Shown in pieces: positions 8,103-17,233 of a DNA stretch of 64,000 nucleotides. A model generated the notes under the pieces. It was not told the DNA's origin. It searched no databases and worked only from the letters and a program-made list of their open reading frames with translations. Location of the stretch: contig NZ_DASVCJ010000054.1 of NCBI RefSeq assembly GCF_036381655.1, positions 45,328 to 109,327 on the forward strand, given 5' to 3'. How positions within the stretch are numbered: position 1 is the stretch's first letter; every line of letters starts with the position of its first letter. The DNA comes from Ferrovibrio sp036381655 (GTDB taxonomy: Bacteria > Pseudomonadota > Alphaproteobacteria > Ferrovibrionales > Ferrovibrionaceae). A program made the translations under genes and the position numbers.

Positions 8103-8522
8103 ATGATCCCGCCCCGCCCGATCGCCGCCATCGCCTCCTATCACGCGCATGTCTATTTCGACGGGCCGGGGCAGCGCGAGCGCGCCGCGCAAATCCGCGA
8201 GCAGGTCGCCGAACGCTTCCCGGTGCAGCTCGGCCGCTGGCACGAGCGGCCGGTCGGGCCGCATACGCAGCCGATGTATCAGATCGCCTTCGGCGCCGAG
8301 ACCTTCGCCGTGCTGGTGCCCTGGCTGATGCTGAACCGGCAGAGCCTGTCGGTCCTGGTGCATCCCAATACCGGCAACCAGCATGACGATCATCTGGTGC
8401 ATGCCTTGTGGCTGGGCGGCACGCTGGCCCTGAAAGGCGAGGTTCTGCCGCGCGGCGCCGGCGAGGGTGCAAGCGCGATCGACCCCGTGGTGCCGAATAC
8501 AAAGCCGAACCAGCCGGCGTAA
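8103..8522 (+). CDS. DOPA 4,5-dioxygenase family protein
   Basis: A 139-residue protein of the DOPA-dioxygenase family (extradiol-type, small cupin-like fold). Family marks are ASYHAHVYFDGPGQRERAAQIREQV at the start, the central GRWHERPVGPHTQPMYQIAF, and the C-terminal LNRQSLSVLVHPNTGNQHDDHLVHALWLG. The His residues in YHAHVYF, HERPVGPH and HPNTG are the likely metal ligands. In bacteria the physiological substrate is mostly unknown. The frame is open further upstream, but homology starts at the ATG used here. It is convergent with the hydrolase gene. Confidence 0.85.
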   Translation: MIPPRPIAAIASYHAHVYFDGPGQRERAAQIREQVAERFPVQLGRWHERPVGPHTQPMYQIAFGAETFAVLVPWLMLNRQSLSVLVHPNTGNQHDDHLVHALWLGGTLALKGEVLPRGAGEGASAIDPVVPNTKPNQPA

Positions 8523-8560
8523 AGCGGCTTGCATCTGCGGCCGGCCATGTCTCCGGCCGG

Positions 8561-9574
8561 CTATGTCTCCAGCCAGCGCCGCACCTGCGCCTTGAGGAAG
8601 GCGGCATCTTCCGGATTCTGCGCCGGGTTGCCGGCGCGATGGCCCCAGATGCTGGGGATCGGCACCAGTGCGGCATTGCGCAGACAGGGCAGTTCGGCCT
8701 CGTTGTCGGCGACGCGGAAATAAAGGTCCGTCGCGCCCGGCATCAGCAGCACCTTCGCCGCGATCGCCCGCAAGGCCCTGGCCAGATCGCCGCCATAGAG
8801 CGGATTGGCGCTGATATCGCCCGCCTCCCAGCAGCGCAGCTGCGCATGATGGTCGGCGGCCGGGCGGCGCGCGAAACGCTCCTCCCAGTCGGTGCGCAGG
8901 AAGGTTTCCAGATCGGGCGCCTTGAGCGCGCTCAGATGCAGTCCGGCGCGGTAGAAATCCTGGCTCAGCGCCCAGCCGGCATAGATGCGCCCGAAGGCGC
9001 GCATCGCCGCCTCGGGCTGGCGGGAAAAGCGGCCGTTGCCGAGATGCTCGGGCGCGGCTTCCAGGGTGGCGATCAGGCTTTTGAGGAACACCTTGTTATG
9101 CACGGCGCTGCGCGCCGAGCCGCAATTGATCACCACGCGGGCGACGCTGTCGGGGAACAGCGCCGCCCAGTGATAGGCCTGCTGCGCGCCCATCGACCAG
9201 CCATAGACGCAGGCCAGGCGCTCGATGCCGAATTGCGCGCGCAGCAGGCGCCGCTGCGCCTGCACGTTGTCATAGGCCGTCACCAGCGAGGGATAGCCTT
9301 CGGTATTGGACGGGCTGGACGACAGGCCGTTGGCGAACATGTCGGTCTGCACGATGAACCAGCGCGTCGGATCGAGCACGCCGTCCGGGCCGATCAGCCA
9401 TTCGAGATCGGGATGCTGCGCGCCGTAGCTGGTCGGATAGAGAATGACGTTGTCGCGCGCGGCATTCAGCCGGCCATGCGCCTTCCAGCTCAATGTCGCA
9501 TCGGGCAGAACCTCGCCCGACAGCGTCTCGATATCGCCGAGGCGGAATCGCCCGGTCCGGGTTTCCCAGGCCAT
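8561..9574 (-). CDS. Alpha/beta hydrolase of the homoserine O-acetyltransferase (MetX-like) family
   Basis: A 337-residue MetX-like alpha/beta hydrolase. It has the oxyanion-side segment PTSYGAQHPDLEWLIG, the nucleophile elbow GWSMGAQQAYHWA at about residues 143-155, the acid region KVLLMPGATDLYF, and the His region IPSIWGHRAGNP near the end. True MetX proteins carry DANSYL and longer lid segments that are absent here, and a bona fide metX is at the start of the window, so this is a paralogue with another acyl substrate. It starts 6 bp after the desaturase stop, so the two are probably one transcript. Confidence 0.85.
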   Translation of the reverse strand: MAWETRTGRFRLGDIETLSGEVLPDATLSWKAHGRLNAARDNVILYPTSYGAQHPDLEWLIGPDGVLDPTRWFIVQTDMFANGLSSSPSNTEGYPSLVTAYDNVQAQRRLLRAQFGIERLACVYGWSMGAQQAYHWAALFPDSVARVVINCGSARSAVHNKVFLKSLIATLEAAPEHLGNGRFSRQPEAAMRAFGRIYAGWALSQDFYRAGLHLSALKAPDLETFLRTDWEERFARRPAADHHAQLRCWEAGDISANPLYGGDLARALRAIAAKVLLMPGATDLYFRVADNEAELPCLRNAALVPIPSIWGHRAGNPAQNPEDAAFLKAQVRRWLET

Positions 9575-9580
9575 GCGCGC

Positions 9581-10495
9581 CTATGCCCTGTCGGCCGACA
9601 TGATCTGCCGGAAATAGCCCCGATGCCAGCGCGTATAGCCGGGCTGTACGACCGCGAGCCGCTCGCGCAGCAGCCGATGCGCGGCAGGCAGGCGATGGAA
9701 CGGGATCGAGGGATACAGATGATGCTCGGCGTGGAAGCTCATATTCCACATCAAGAGCCGCAGCAGCGGATTGGTCAGCGTGGTGCGCGTATTGGTGAGC
9801 CCGTTGGCGTCATGCGTGCAGCCGGTATGCTCGGTCAGCAGATAGAGCCGCAGGAATGGCTGGCCCAACAGCTGCGGCCCGATCCAGAAAATCAGCGGCG
9901 CCCGCCAGCCGGCCAGCAGGGCCGAACCCAGCGCCGCGGCGGCGGCGAAGACGCACATCCAGCGCACGCTTGTGACGATGCGAAGGCGCGCCGGCGCGGC
10001 GATATAGGGATAGGCCGAAAGATCGCCGCGCCAGGCATCGGCAATCACCTTGCAGCGGGCGCGCCAGTAATTGACCGCCAGCACGCGCAGGACGTAGCCG
10101 CGCGCATCCCGCGGCGCCGGCGGCGTCAGCTCGGGATCGCGCGCCGGATCCTGCGTGTGGCTGTGATGCGCCAGATGGAAGGCCGCGTAGAAATGCCAGT
10201 TCATCAGCGAGGGACAGCCGGCCAGCCAGCCGACGATCGCATTGGCGCGGCGGCTGGCGAAGGCGGTGGCGTGCATCGTTTCGTGCAGGGGCGCGAACAG
10301 CGCCGCCTGCACCAGGCCGAGCAGCAGCATGGCGGGCCAAAGCTGCCAGGGCGTCGCGGCAACCGCGACCAGGGCGCCGGCGAAGATGAGCAGGGCCAGA
10401 TGGATGCCGATCCGCAGGGCGCCGCGCCAGTCGGAACGCTGCGAGAGCTGGCGCAGATCGGTGCCGGACAGAATGCGGGGCGAGGCGAGCGCCAT
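9581..10495 (-). CDS. Fatty acid desaturase family membrane protein
   Basis: A 304-residue di-iron membrane enzyme. The three histidine boxes are visible: HETMHATAF after the second hydrophobic segment, HLAHHSHTQDP, and HAEHHLYPSIPFH near the C-terminus. Hydrophobic stretches around residues 30-75 and 170-215 fit a four-helix desaturase/hydroxylase topology. Fatty acyl, carotenoid or sphingolipid substrates are all possible. The start at MALASPRILSG was chosen over a start 51 bp upstream on family length. It is followed at 6 bp by the MetX-like hydrolase, which suggests the two act on a shared lipid-derived compound. Confidence 0.88.
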   Translation of the reverse strand: MALASPRILSGTDLRQLSQRSDWRGALRIGIHLALLIFAGALVAVAATPWQLWPAMLLLGLVQAALFAPLHETMHATAFASRRANAIVGWLAGCPSLMNWHFYAAFHLAHHSHTQDPARDPELTPPAPRDARGYVLRVLAVNYWRARCKVIADAWRGDLSAYPYIAAPARLRIVTSVRWMCVFAAAAALGSALLAGWRAPLIFWIGPQLLGQPFLRLYLLTEHTGCTHDANGLTNTRTTLTNPLLRLLMWNMSFHAEHHLYPSIPFHRLPAAHRLLRERLAVVQPGYTRWHRGYFRQIMSADRA

Positions 10496-10576
10496 GATCA
10501 GGACCTCCCGATCGCCTACTATCGGACGGATCGCCCGGCCATGCACGCCAAAATTCGGGCCGGTCGGGAAACGCGG

Positions 10577-12535
10577 TTACGCCACCCTGCCGATCTGGCT
10601 GCCGCGCAAGGCGGCAACGGCGCCGCTGCCCTCGCCCGGTCCGCCGGTGCCGTCGGCATCGCCGGCCGGCAGCGTCACCGTCACCGTGGTGCCGCGCCCC
10701 CGTTCGCTTTCGATGGCGACCGTGCCGCCATGCAGCTCGACGAGCTGGCGCACCAGGCTCAGGCCCAGCCCGACGCCGTCCTGGCGCCGCACCAGCGCGC
10801 CTTCGGCCTGCCAGAAGGGATCGAAGACGCTGGCAAGCTGCTCGCGGTCCATGCCGATGCCGGTATCCGACACCCGCAGCCGCAAGCCGCCATCGGCCAG
10901 CCGCTCGGCCTGCAGCGACACCGTGCCGCCCTCGACGCTGAACTTGATCGCATTGGACAGCAGGTTGACCACCACCTGCTTGAGCGTCTTGGCATCGACC
11001 AGCACGTCGTCGAGCTCGTCCGCCAGCGACAGATCGAGCCTGACCGGCTTGGCTTCGAGGCGGCTGCGCGCCTGGCGCACGGCGGAATCGATCACCACGC
11101 CGGCATCGATCGATTCGATGCGCAGCGCATAGCGGCCCGACTGCATGCGGGCCATGTCGAGAATGTCGTTGATCAGGTTGAGCAGGTGCCGGCCGCTGAC
11201 CTGGATGTCGTTGGCGTATTCGACATAGCGCGACGCCAGCGGGCCATGCATCTGGGCGGTCAGGATATCGGCGAAGCCGATGATCGCATTGAGCGGCGTG
11301 CGCAGTTCGTGGCTCATGCTGGCGAGAAAGCCGGATTTCGCCCGGTTCGCCGCATTGGCGCGTTCGCTGGCGCGCTTGTATTCCTCGGTCAGCAGTTCGA
11401 GCTGCTTGGCATATTGCGCGATATCCTCCTGCGCCCGGCGGATTTCCATTTCCTTCTGCTTCAGCTCGGTGATGTCGAAGGTGACCACCAGCAGATGGTC
11501 CGGCTTGGCCCCGCCTTCCAGCCGGAGCGGCGTTTTCGACACCCACCATTGATGCGGCACGCCATCGGCCAGCGCCCGCGTGATCTCGGTGAACGGCATG
11601 ACGCGGTCTTCCGCCAGCAGCAGCCGCTCCTTCGCTTCGCTCTCGTCGATGCCGCGGCCCGGCACCAGATCGGACAGCAGCCGCCCGCGCACATCCTGGT
11701 CGGGATAGCCGAATGCGTTGCGGGCGAAGCGGTTGACCATGACCAGGCGCAGGTCGCGGTCCTTGACATGGATGATGCAGGGTACCGCGTCGATCACCGT
11801 CTGCAGCAGATGGGTGAGCTTGGCGGCGGCGAGCTCGGCGCGCTTGCGGTCCTCGATCTCCTGCAGGATGCCGAGCACGCGGATGACCTTGCCGTCGACA
11901 TCGCGCTGCGGCACGCCGGCCAGGGCATACCAGCGCCATACCCCGGCGGCGTCGCGGGTGCGCACCTCGATGCTGAAATGGCGCTTTTCGGCCAGCGCCG
12001 CGCGGAAAGCCTCGGCATAGACCGGATGATCGTCGGGATGCAGCCAGGGCAGCGCGTCGTCATAGGTCAGCGGCGTGGGATAGCCGACGCCGAGCGCCTC
12101 CTCGGCATTGCCCCACCAGGTGATCCGGCGGCTGACCGGATCGGAGAACCAGAAGGCGATGCGGCCGATGCGCTGGCATTCCAGCATGAACAGCCGCTGC
12201 GCCTCGACTTCGGCCTCGAGCTGGGTGCGGCGTTCGACATCGGCGTTCAGCGCCGCCACCGAGCCGACCCATTGCACGATGCCGATGCCGGCCAGGGCGA
12301 GGCCGCCGAGATCGAGCAGGCGCTGCAGCAGCGTCCATTGCGACGCATGGCCGGCCATGAGGCCGTGGCCGACCAGCCCCTCGATGACGCCGGCGGCGAC
12401 CACCATCACCAGGCCGGACAGCAAGCGGCGGAAGCCCTGCCGGCTGGCGGGAATCCCGCGCCGCTGCCGCGCCAACAGCACCACGATCGCGCCCAGCACC
12501 AGGGCACGCAGCATGAAGAACCAGATTTCCCCCAC
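10577..12535 (-). CDS. Membrane sensor histidine kinase with two PAS domains
   Basis: A 652-residue sensor kinase. Three hydrophobic segments lie in the first 95 residues. PAS 1 spans about 118-235 (IAFWFSDP to QEIEDRKRAE) and PAS 2 about 240-360 (VIDAVPCIIHVKDRD to VTFDITELK). A coiled coil leads into the HisKA domain with the phosphoacceptor His409 in SHELRTPLNAIIGF. The HATPase domain shows VVVNLLSNAIKFS, VSDTGIGM and DGVGLGLSLV. No response regulator is adjacent and no receiver domain is fused, so the partner is elsewhere. The signal is unknown. Confidence 0.93.
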   Translation of the reverse strand: MGEIWFFMLRALVLGAIVVLLARQRRGIPASRQGFRRLLSGLVMVVAAGVIEGLVGHGLMAGHASQWTLLQRLLDLGGLALAGIGIVQWVGSVAALNADVERRTQLEAEVEAQRLFMLECQRIGRIAFWFSDPVSRRITWWGNAEEALGVGYPTPLTYDDALPWLHPDDHPVYAEAFRAALAEKRHFSIEVRTRDAAGVWRWYALAGVPQRDVDGKVIRVLGILQEIEDRKRAELAAAKLTHLLQTVIDAVPCIIHVKDRDLRLVMVNRFARNAFGYPDQDVRGRLLSDLVPGRGIDESEAKERLLLAEDRVMPFTEITRALADGVPHQWWVSKTPLRLEGGAKPDHLLVVTFDITELKQKEMEIRRAQEDIAQYAKQLELLTEEYKRASERANAANRAKSGFLASMSHELRTPLNAIIGFADILTAQMHGPLASRYVEYANDIQVSGRHLLNLINDILDMARMQSGRYALRIESIDAGVVIDSAVRQARSRLEAKPVRLDLSLADELDDVLVDAKTLKQVVVNLLSNAIKFSVEGGTVSLQAERLADGGLRLRVSDTGIGMDREQLASVFDPFWQAEGALVRRQDGVGLGLSLVRQLVELHGGTVAIESERGRGTTVTVTLPAGDADGTGGPGEGSGAVAALRGSQIGRVA

Positions 12536-12762
12536 GGGCAGCCAGACCTCCCGAAACCGGGCAGCACTATGGTGGGCGGATAGCGGTCCTGTCTACTCGC
12601 GACGCGGTTGCGGCTTAGCGGCAAACCCGAAGGTGAGCGAAAAATAACCGCCGCGATCGGCCCGACAACGCTCAGCGGTAGTGCGCCGGCGCGGCTGCAA
12701 ACACTATGTGGGTAGCTGGCGCCTCGCTGCGAAGGGATCGCAGGTTGCGATGCCGAGCGCCA

Positions 12763-13776
12763 TCACGCCGGGGGCGAGCGCCGCAGCAGGCCGAGCAGCT
12801 TGCCGGCGGCGGCGGTGGGGGTGATCCGGCCGGCGCCGACCGCCTGCTGCAGCCGTGGCAATGCCTCGGCAATTTCCGGGTCCTGGCGCAGCCAGTTCAG
12901 CAGGCCGTCCTGCAATTCGTGCATCAGCCAGCCTTCGGCCTGGGCGCGGCGCTGCGCCTGGAAGGCGCCGCTTTTCTCCAGGGCCGCGCGATAGCTTTCG
13001 ATCGCCTGCCAGACGGCGTCGATGCCCTCGTTCAGCATCGCCGAGGCAAGCAGCACCCGCGGCTTCCATTCGGCATGCCGGGGCCGCATCAGCTGCAGGG
13101 CGGCGCGGTAATCGGCCTGGGCCAGCCTGGCCGGCTTGAGCAGGTCGCCATCGGCCTTGTTGATGACGACGAGATCGGCAAGCTCCATGATGCCGCGCTT
13201 GATGCCCTGCAGATCGTCGCCGCCGCCCGGCGCCAGCAGCAGCAGGAAGATGTCGACCATGCCGGCCACGGTGGTTTCGGACTGGCCGACGCCGACGGTT
13301 TCCACCAGCACCACATCGAAGCCGGCCGCCTCGACCAGCAGCATGGCCTCGCGCGTGCGCCGCGCCACGCCGCCCAGCGAGCCGCCCGAGGGCGTCGGCC
13401 GGATGAAGGCGTTCGGATCGCGCGCCAGCTTTTCCATGCGCGTCTTGTCGCCGAGGATCGAACCGCCCGACAGCGACGAGGACGGATCGACCGCCAGCAC
13501 GGCGACCTTATGGCCCCGGGCGGTCAGCAGGCCGCCGAACCGCTCGATGAAGCTCGACTTGCCGACGCCCGGCGTGCCCGAGATGCCGATGCGGATCGAC
13601 CTGCCGCTGGCCGGCAGGATCTGCTGCAGCAGGGCTTCCGCGGCGGCCTGATCCTGCGGATGCTGCGATTCCACCAGCGTGATGGCGCGCGCCAGCGCCC
13701 GGCGGTCGCCGGCCAGCAGGCGGTCGGCCAGGGCTTTGGCATGGGCGGCGGAATCGGCGGGGCGGCGGGCGGACAT
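12763..13776 (-). CDS. meaB: Methylmalonyl-CoA mutase-associated GTPase MeaB
   Basis: G3E-family GTPase chaperone that loads and protects the adenosylcobalamin cofactor of methylmalonyl-CoA mutase. The 337 residues show Walker A GTPGVGKSSF near residue 66, VAVLAVDPSSSLSGGSILGDKTRM, DVVLVETVGVGQSE (switch/Walker B) and NKAD (base recognition). Length is normal. The mutase genes are not in the window. With the CitE-like lyase and mesaconyl-CoA hydratase at 37.9-40 kb it supports an ethylmalonyl-CoA or propionyl-CoA route. Confidence 0.96.
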   Translation of the reverse strand: MSARRPADSAAHAKALADRLLAGDRRALARAITLVESQHPQDQAAAEALLQQILPASGRSIRIGISGTPGVGKSSFIERFGGLLTARGHKVAVLAVDPSSSLSGGSILGDKTRMEKLARDPNAFIRPTPSGGSLGGVARRTREAMLLVEAAGFDVVLVETVGVGQSETTVAGMVDIFLLLLAPGGGDDLQGIKRGIMELADLVVINKADGDLLKPARLAQADYRAALQLMRPRHAEWKPRVLLASAMLNEGIDAVWQAIESYRAALEKSGAFQAQRRAQAEGWLMHELQDGLLNWLRQDPEIAEALPRLQQAVGAGRITPTAAAGKLLGLLRRSPPA

Positions 13777-13890
13777 GGCCGGACCTTAGCGAAGCCCCCC
13801 CGCGCATCCAACCGTCATCGCCGGCAATCGTGCCGGCAGCCGCGACTGTGCGATTGACGCGGGGAGGCAGGATTCGTATTTCGTTGAGCC

Positions 13891-14445
13891 ATGGCGAATC
13901 GGGCCGGCCGCCTTATCGGAGGGGAAGCGCCCCGCGCTCTGCTGAAGGCGCGGGCCGATCTGTCGCGCGCCGCCGCTTCCGCCCCCGCCGCTTCCGCCGC
14001 CGACGACGAGGCGGCCGCCGGCCAGTCAACCGAGGAGGCGGCCGCCCAGGCCGCGCCGGCCTCGGTCGATCCTGCCGGCTTCCCGGCGCGGCTGGACCTG
14101 ATGCGGGCGCGGCTCGCCGAGGCGCGCGTGAATGCGGTTTCCGCCCTGTTATTCCTCGGCGATGCCCAGCAGGATTGCGACGCCTTGGCGGAAATCTGCC
14201 AAAGTCTCGACTGGCCGCTCACCAAGCGCGGAGTCGAGCTGCTCAGCGATGCCCTGCGGCGGGCGATCCCCTCGGATCTGCACCATCTCGATCTGATCCG
14301 GCTGCTGATCGATGCCCTCTACGCGCTCCGCCGGGCCGAGGCGCAGGCCGATAACGGCCAGGCGGACATGGCGCAGGCGGGGACCGAGCTGCTGCAGGGC
14401 CTGGCGGCCGCCATCCGGCGCGAATTGGGGGATGGCGCCGCCTGA
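13891..14445 (+). CDS. Hypothetical protein, helical
   Basis: A 184-residue protein that I do not recognise. Residues 1-20 are basic. Residues 25-65 are an Ala/Glu-rich low-complexity segment (AAASAPAASAADDEAAAGQ). From about residue 68 the sequence looks like a real helical domain: ARLDLMRARLAEARVNAVSALLFLGDAQQDCDALAEICQSLDWPLTKRG, then a Leu-rich region DLIRLLIDALYALRRAEAQ. There is no signal peptide or membrane segment. It is divergent from meaB. The ordered codon usage and conserved-looking helices support a real gene. Confidence 0.6.
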   Translation: MANRAGRLIGGEAPRALLKARADLSRAAASAPAASAADDEAAAGQSTEEAAAQAAPASVDPAGFPARLDLMRARLAEARVNAVSALLFLGDAQQDCDALAEICQSLDWPLTKRGVELLSDALRRAIPSDLHHLDLIRLLIDALYALRRAEAQADNGQADMAQAGTELLQGLAAAIRRELGDGAA

Positions 14446-14529
14446 GGCAGGAGCCCGCGGGTATGATCCGACGCCGGGTTCGCGCAGTTTTTCGGTTCTG
14501 CTTGGGCGATTTGGGCGTACAGTAGCGCC

Positions 14530-15531
14530 ATGCGCGATTCGGCCCTGCTCTTTGCAGTGCGTCGCAAAGCCGCTTCCAATCTGGCTACCCGGACGACGCT
14601 GCGCCGGGCCTTTGCCGGGGCGGCAATCCTGGCGCTTGTCCCTGCCGCCGCGGCGCGGGCCGCCGACATCTCACATGCCGATATCTCCCACGCCGATGCC
14701 GCACAGGATGCAGAGCCCGCCGGGCGGCCGGTTATGCCGGTCACCAGCCTGGAGGTCACCTTCGGCGTCTATGCCCTGGGATCGAAGGGCTTCGAACTGG
14801 TGCTGTCGGCGCGGCGCGATGCGGATTCCCTGCGGATCGACACCAAGATGCATACCGCCGGCATGCTGGACTGGGTAATGCGCTTCGCCATGACCGGCCA
14901 GGCGGTGGCGCGGCTGGACGGCGATGCGGTGCGGCCCTTGCGCTACGCTGCCAACAGCGACGGCGGCTGGACCAAATACGCCACCCGCATGAGCTGGGAT
15001 GCCGACGGGCAGCCGATCATCAACATGCTGCAGCCGCCGGTCGAAGACGACGACCGCGAGCCGGTGCCGGAGGCGCTGACCATCGGCACCAGCGATCCGA
15101 CCAGCGCCACCATCGCCCGCGCGCTGCGCGGCGGCGCCACGCCGGCCTGCAGCGGCACGGATGCGATCTTCGACGGCCGCCGGCGCTACGACATGCATTA
15201 CACGCCGCTCGGGCCGGATTGGGTGAAGCCGAACAACCGCAGCGCCTATAGCGGCCCGGCATTCAAATGCGAAGTCGCGATCGAGCCGATCGCCGGCTAT
15301 ACGCGCGAATACCTGGCCGAGCGCCGGCCGGAAGAAGAAACGCCGACCACCGTCTGGCTGGCGCAGCCGCCGGGCACCGATATCTGGATTCCGGTGCAGC
15401 TCGAAGGCGGCTTCCGGCTCGGCTCGGCGAGCGGCTGGATTTCAGCGGCGAAGATCAACGGCACGGACTGGCTCAAGCCGCTCGGCCTCATCAGACCCGA
15501 AATGCCCGACCGCGACCGCATGCTGCCCTAG
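14530..15531 (+). CDS. DUF3108 domain-containing exported protein
   Basis: A 333-residue protein with an N-terminal export signal: basic start, hydrophobic stretch AFAGAAILALVPAAAARA, cleavage near AARA-AD. The mature part matches DUF3108: LEVTFGVYALGSKGFELVLSARRD, GMLDWVMRFAMTG, TIGTSDPTSATIARAL, CSGTDAIFDGRRRYDMHYTPLG, and a late FKCEVAIEPIAGYTRE. The last third contains VPVQLEGGFRLGSASGW-like strands typical of the family. DUF3108 proteins are periplasmic or outer-membrane associated beta-rich proteins of unknown role. It stands alone between the hypothetical gene and the FUSC gene. Confidence 0.85.
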   Translation: MRDSALLFAVRRKAASNLATRTTLRRAFAGAAILALVPAAAARAADISHADISHADAAQDAEPAGRPVMPVTSLEVTFGVYALGSKGFELVLSARRDADSLRIDTKMHTAGMLDWVMRFAMTGQAVARLDGDAVRPLRYAANSDGGWTKYATRMSWDADGQPIINMLQPPVEDDDREPVPEALTIGTSDPTSATIARALRGGATPACSGTDAIFDGRRRYDMHYTPLGPDWVKPNNRSAYSGPAFKCEVAIEPIAGYTREYLAERRPEEETPTTVWLAQPPGTDIWIPVQLEGGFRLGSASGWISAAKINGTDWLKPLGLIRPEMPDRDRMLP

Positions 15532-15572
15532 GGCGCCCCGGCCGATTCCCTCATAAACCGCTTTGCAAACCG

Positions 15573-16535
15573 CTACCGGGCGGCGACGGCGCCCAGCCGG
15601 ATCAGATCGCCGACCAGGGTCCTGAGCAGATAGATCAGGCCGTCCGCCTGCTCGGCCTGCAGCGCGGCGATCGCCTGCGCCAGGGCCGCCCGCAGCGCGG
15701 CGGCGTCCGGCTGACCGGCAGCGCCGCGCAAGGCGCGGCCTGTGCCCTCCGCCACGGCGTCGAACTGTATGGCGAAGGCGGCCAGCGTTTCGGCCAGGGC
15801 GGGCGAGAGATTGCGCTGGTCGAGCTCGCGGCGCAGGAAGCCGATATCGGCGTTCAGGTTGGCGATCAGCCTGGCCAGGGCGGCCTCGCCCTGCGGCGCC
15901 CGGCCGGCCGTCTCCATCAGGCTGCGCAGGTCGCGCCGGATGGCGTAGTCGAGCGCCTTGCGCTGCTTTTCCGGCAAGGCGCGCCGGCGCAGCATGTCGC
16001 AGGCGAGCCGGCCGATCTTGCCCAGCGCCGCGGCCGCATCGCGGCGCAGCACCGCGCCGGTGCGGCTGGGCAGCACGGCGATGGAGACCAGCGTGCCGAT
16101 GACGACGCCGAGGCCGACCTCGCTGGTGCGCAGCAGGGCGGCCGCGATGGCGGTGCCTTGCCGGCTCGGCACCGAGAGCACGATGATCGCGGCGATCATG
16201 CCGGCGCGGAAGCTGGGATGATGGGTCGCCAGCAGCGCCAGCGGGATCAGCGTCGCCAGCAGAAGCACGCCCTCGGGCACCGCATAGAGGCGCGCCATCG
16301 CCGCCAGGCAGGCCAGCCCGGCGCCGAGCAGGGTTGCCGCCATGCGCTGCAGGCTGGCGCGCAAGGTGCCGCCGGTATCGAGCCGGGCGACGATGATCGT
16401 GGTCAGCGCCGCCGTGTAAGGCCCCGGCAGATGGATGAGATGGCCGAGCGCGAAGGCGGCGCAGGCGGCAACGATCATGCGCAGCGCCCCGCGGCCCTCA
16501 TGCCACTGGCTCAGCCTGTCCAGGATCGCCGTCAT
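15573..16535 (-). CDS. FUSC family inner-membrane transporter
   Basis: A 320-residue protein whose first half is membrane-embedded: about six hydrophobic segments from MIVAACAAFALGHLI to GLGVVIGTLVSIAVL, with GPYTAALTTIIVARLDTGGTLRASLQRMAATLLGAGLACL typical of FUSC/aromatic acid exporter proteins. The C-terminal half is a soluble helical region. Members export hydrophobic or aromatic acids. The start overlaps the stop of the MarR gene by 4 bp, so the pair is translationally coupled and the regulator very likely controls this transporter. Confidence 0.88.
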   Translation of the reverse strand: MTAILDRLSQWHEGRGALRMIVAACAAFALGHLIHLPGPYTAALTTIIVARLDTGGTLRASLQRMAATLLGAGLACLAAMARLYAVPEGVLLLATLIPLALLATHHPSFRAGMIAAIIVLSVPSRQGTAIAAALLRTSEVGLGVVIGTLVSIAVLPSRTGAVLRRDAAAALGKIGRLACDMLRRRALPEKQRKALDYAIRRDLRSLMETAGRAPQGEAALARLIANLNADIGFLRRELDQRNLSPALAETLAAFAIQFDAVAEGTGRALRGAAGQPDAAALRAALAQAIAALQAEQADGLIYLLRTLVGDLIRLGAVAAR

Positions 16536-16981
16536 TCCGGCCCGCCCTTGCTGGCGGCGAGCCGCAGCATCGGCCCGGCGGCCTGCTGCAGGATGGCGCG
16601 CTCCTCGGGCGACAGATGCCGCGCCATCGCATCCTCCAGCCAGGCCCGGCGCGCGCCGATGTCCCGCGCCAGCGCCTGGCGGCCCGCCCCGGTCAGTTCG
16701 ATCAGCAGGGCGCGGCGGTCGGCCGGATCGCGCTCACGCCTGATGAAGCCGGCCTTGTCGAGCGCGGCGATCAGGCGGCTGAGCGATTGCGGCTCCAGTC
16801 CCTCCGCCTGGGCCAGCCGGGCCGCCGGCAGCGGGCCGTCCCGGTGCAGGGTCGCCAGCAGGCCCAGCCCGGAGAGGCTGAGATCCGTCCCGTCCGGCCT
16901 CGCGGCACGCAGCCGGCGCGCCAGCAGCAGGACGGCGCGGACGATCTGGGCCGGATCGGAAGCTGTCATAATGATACGCAT
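16532..16981 (-). CDS. MarR family transcriptional regulator
   Basis: A 149-residue winged-helix repressor. The recognition region reads PAARLAQAEGLEPQSLSRLIAALDKAGFIRRERDPADRRALLIELTGAGR, the classic MarR wHTH with the DxR wing (DPADRRA). An alternative start (MTASDP) lies at 16969. Neither start has a ribosome-binding site, and the large palindrome 16964-16998 overlaps both, so the transcript could be leaderless. Coupled by a 4-bp overlap to the FUSC transporter gene, it probably represses its own operon and responds to a small aromatic compound. Confidence 0.9.
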   Translation of the reverse strand: MRIIMTASDPAQIVRAVLLLARRLRAARPDGTDLSLSGLGLLATLHRDGPLPAARLAQAEGLEPQSLSRLIAALDKAGFIRRERDPADRRALLIELTGAGRQALARDIGARRAWLEDAMARHLSPEERAILQQAAGPMLRLAASKGGPE

Positions 16982-16998
16982 AGCGTATTATTATGACA
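16964..16998 (-). promoter_or_regulatory. Large palindromic operator over the MarR start
   Basis: The left arm TGTCATAATGATACGC and the right arm GCGTATTATTATGACA are inverted repeats matching at 15 of 16 positions around a 3-bp centre. The site is AT-rich in GC-rich surroundings and covers the marR start codon, which fits autorepression by a MarR dimer. Confidence 0.75.
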
Positions 16999-17233
16999 GG
17001 GGCAACCGGCCCGGCCGGGGATCCGCCGCACCGGTGGCTGCACCGGCAGCTGCACCGGCCTTGACTTGCCGGGCCGAAAACGGTTTATTCCGCCCGCTTT
17101 CCGGTTTTGGGAGCTGAAATCCGGTCCGAGGATCGCCGTCCGTCCGCGAGTGTCGCGCACGGGCGCCGCATCGTTTTGCGATCATATCGGCGCTGGGTCA
17201 GGCCCCGGGATCAGGAAAACGGAGCAAGGAAGC

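Noticed and set aside
8408..12583. A 1391-residue open frame opposite the hydrolase, desaturase and kinase genes
   Set aside because: It is an antisense shadow of three well-supported genes, rich in Arg/Gln/His and without any domain.
12536..12762. The 227-bp gap between the kinase and meaB
   Set aside because: Searched by eye for RNA genes, terminators and short frames; nothing could be supported.
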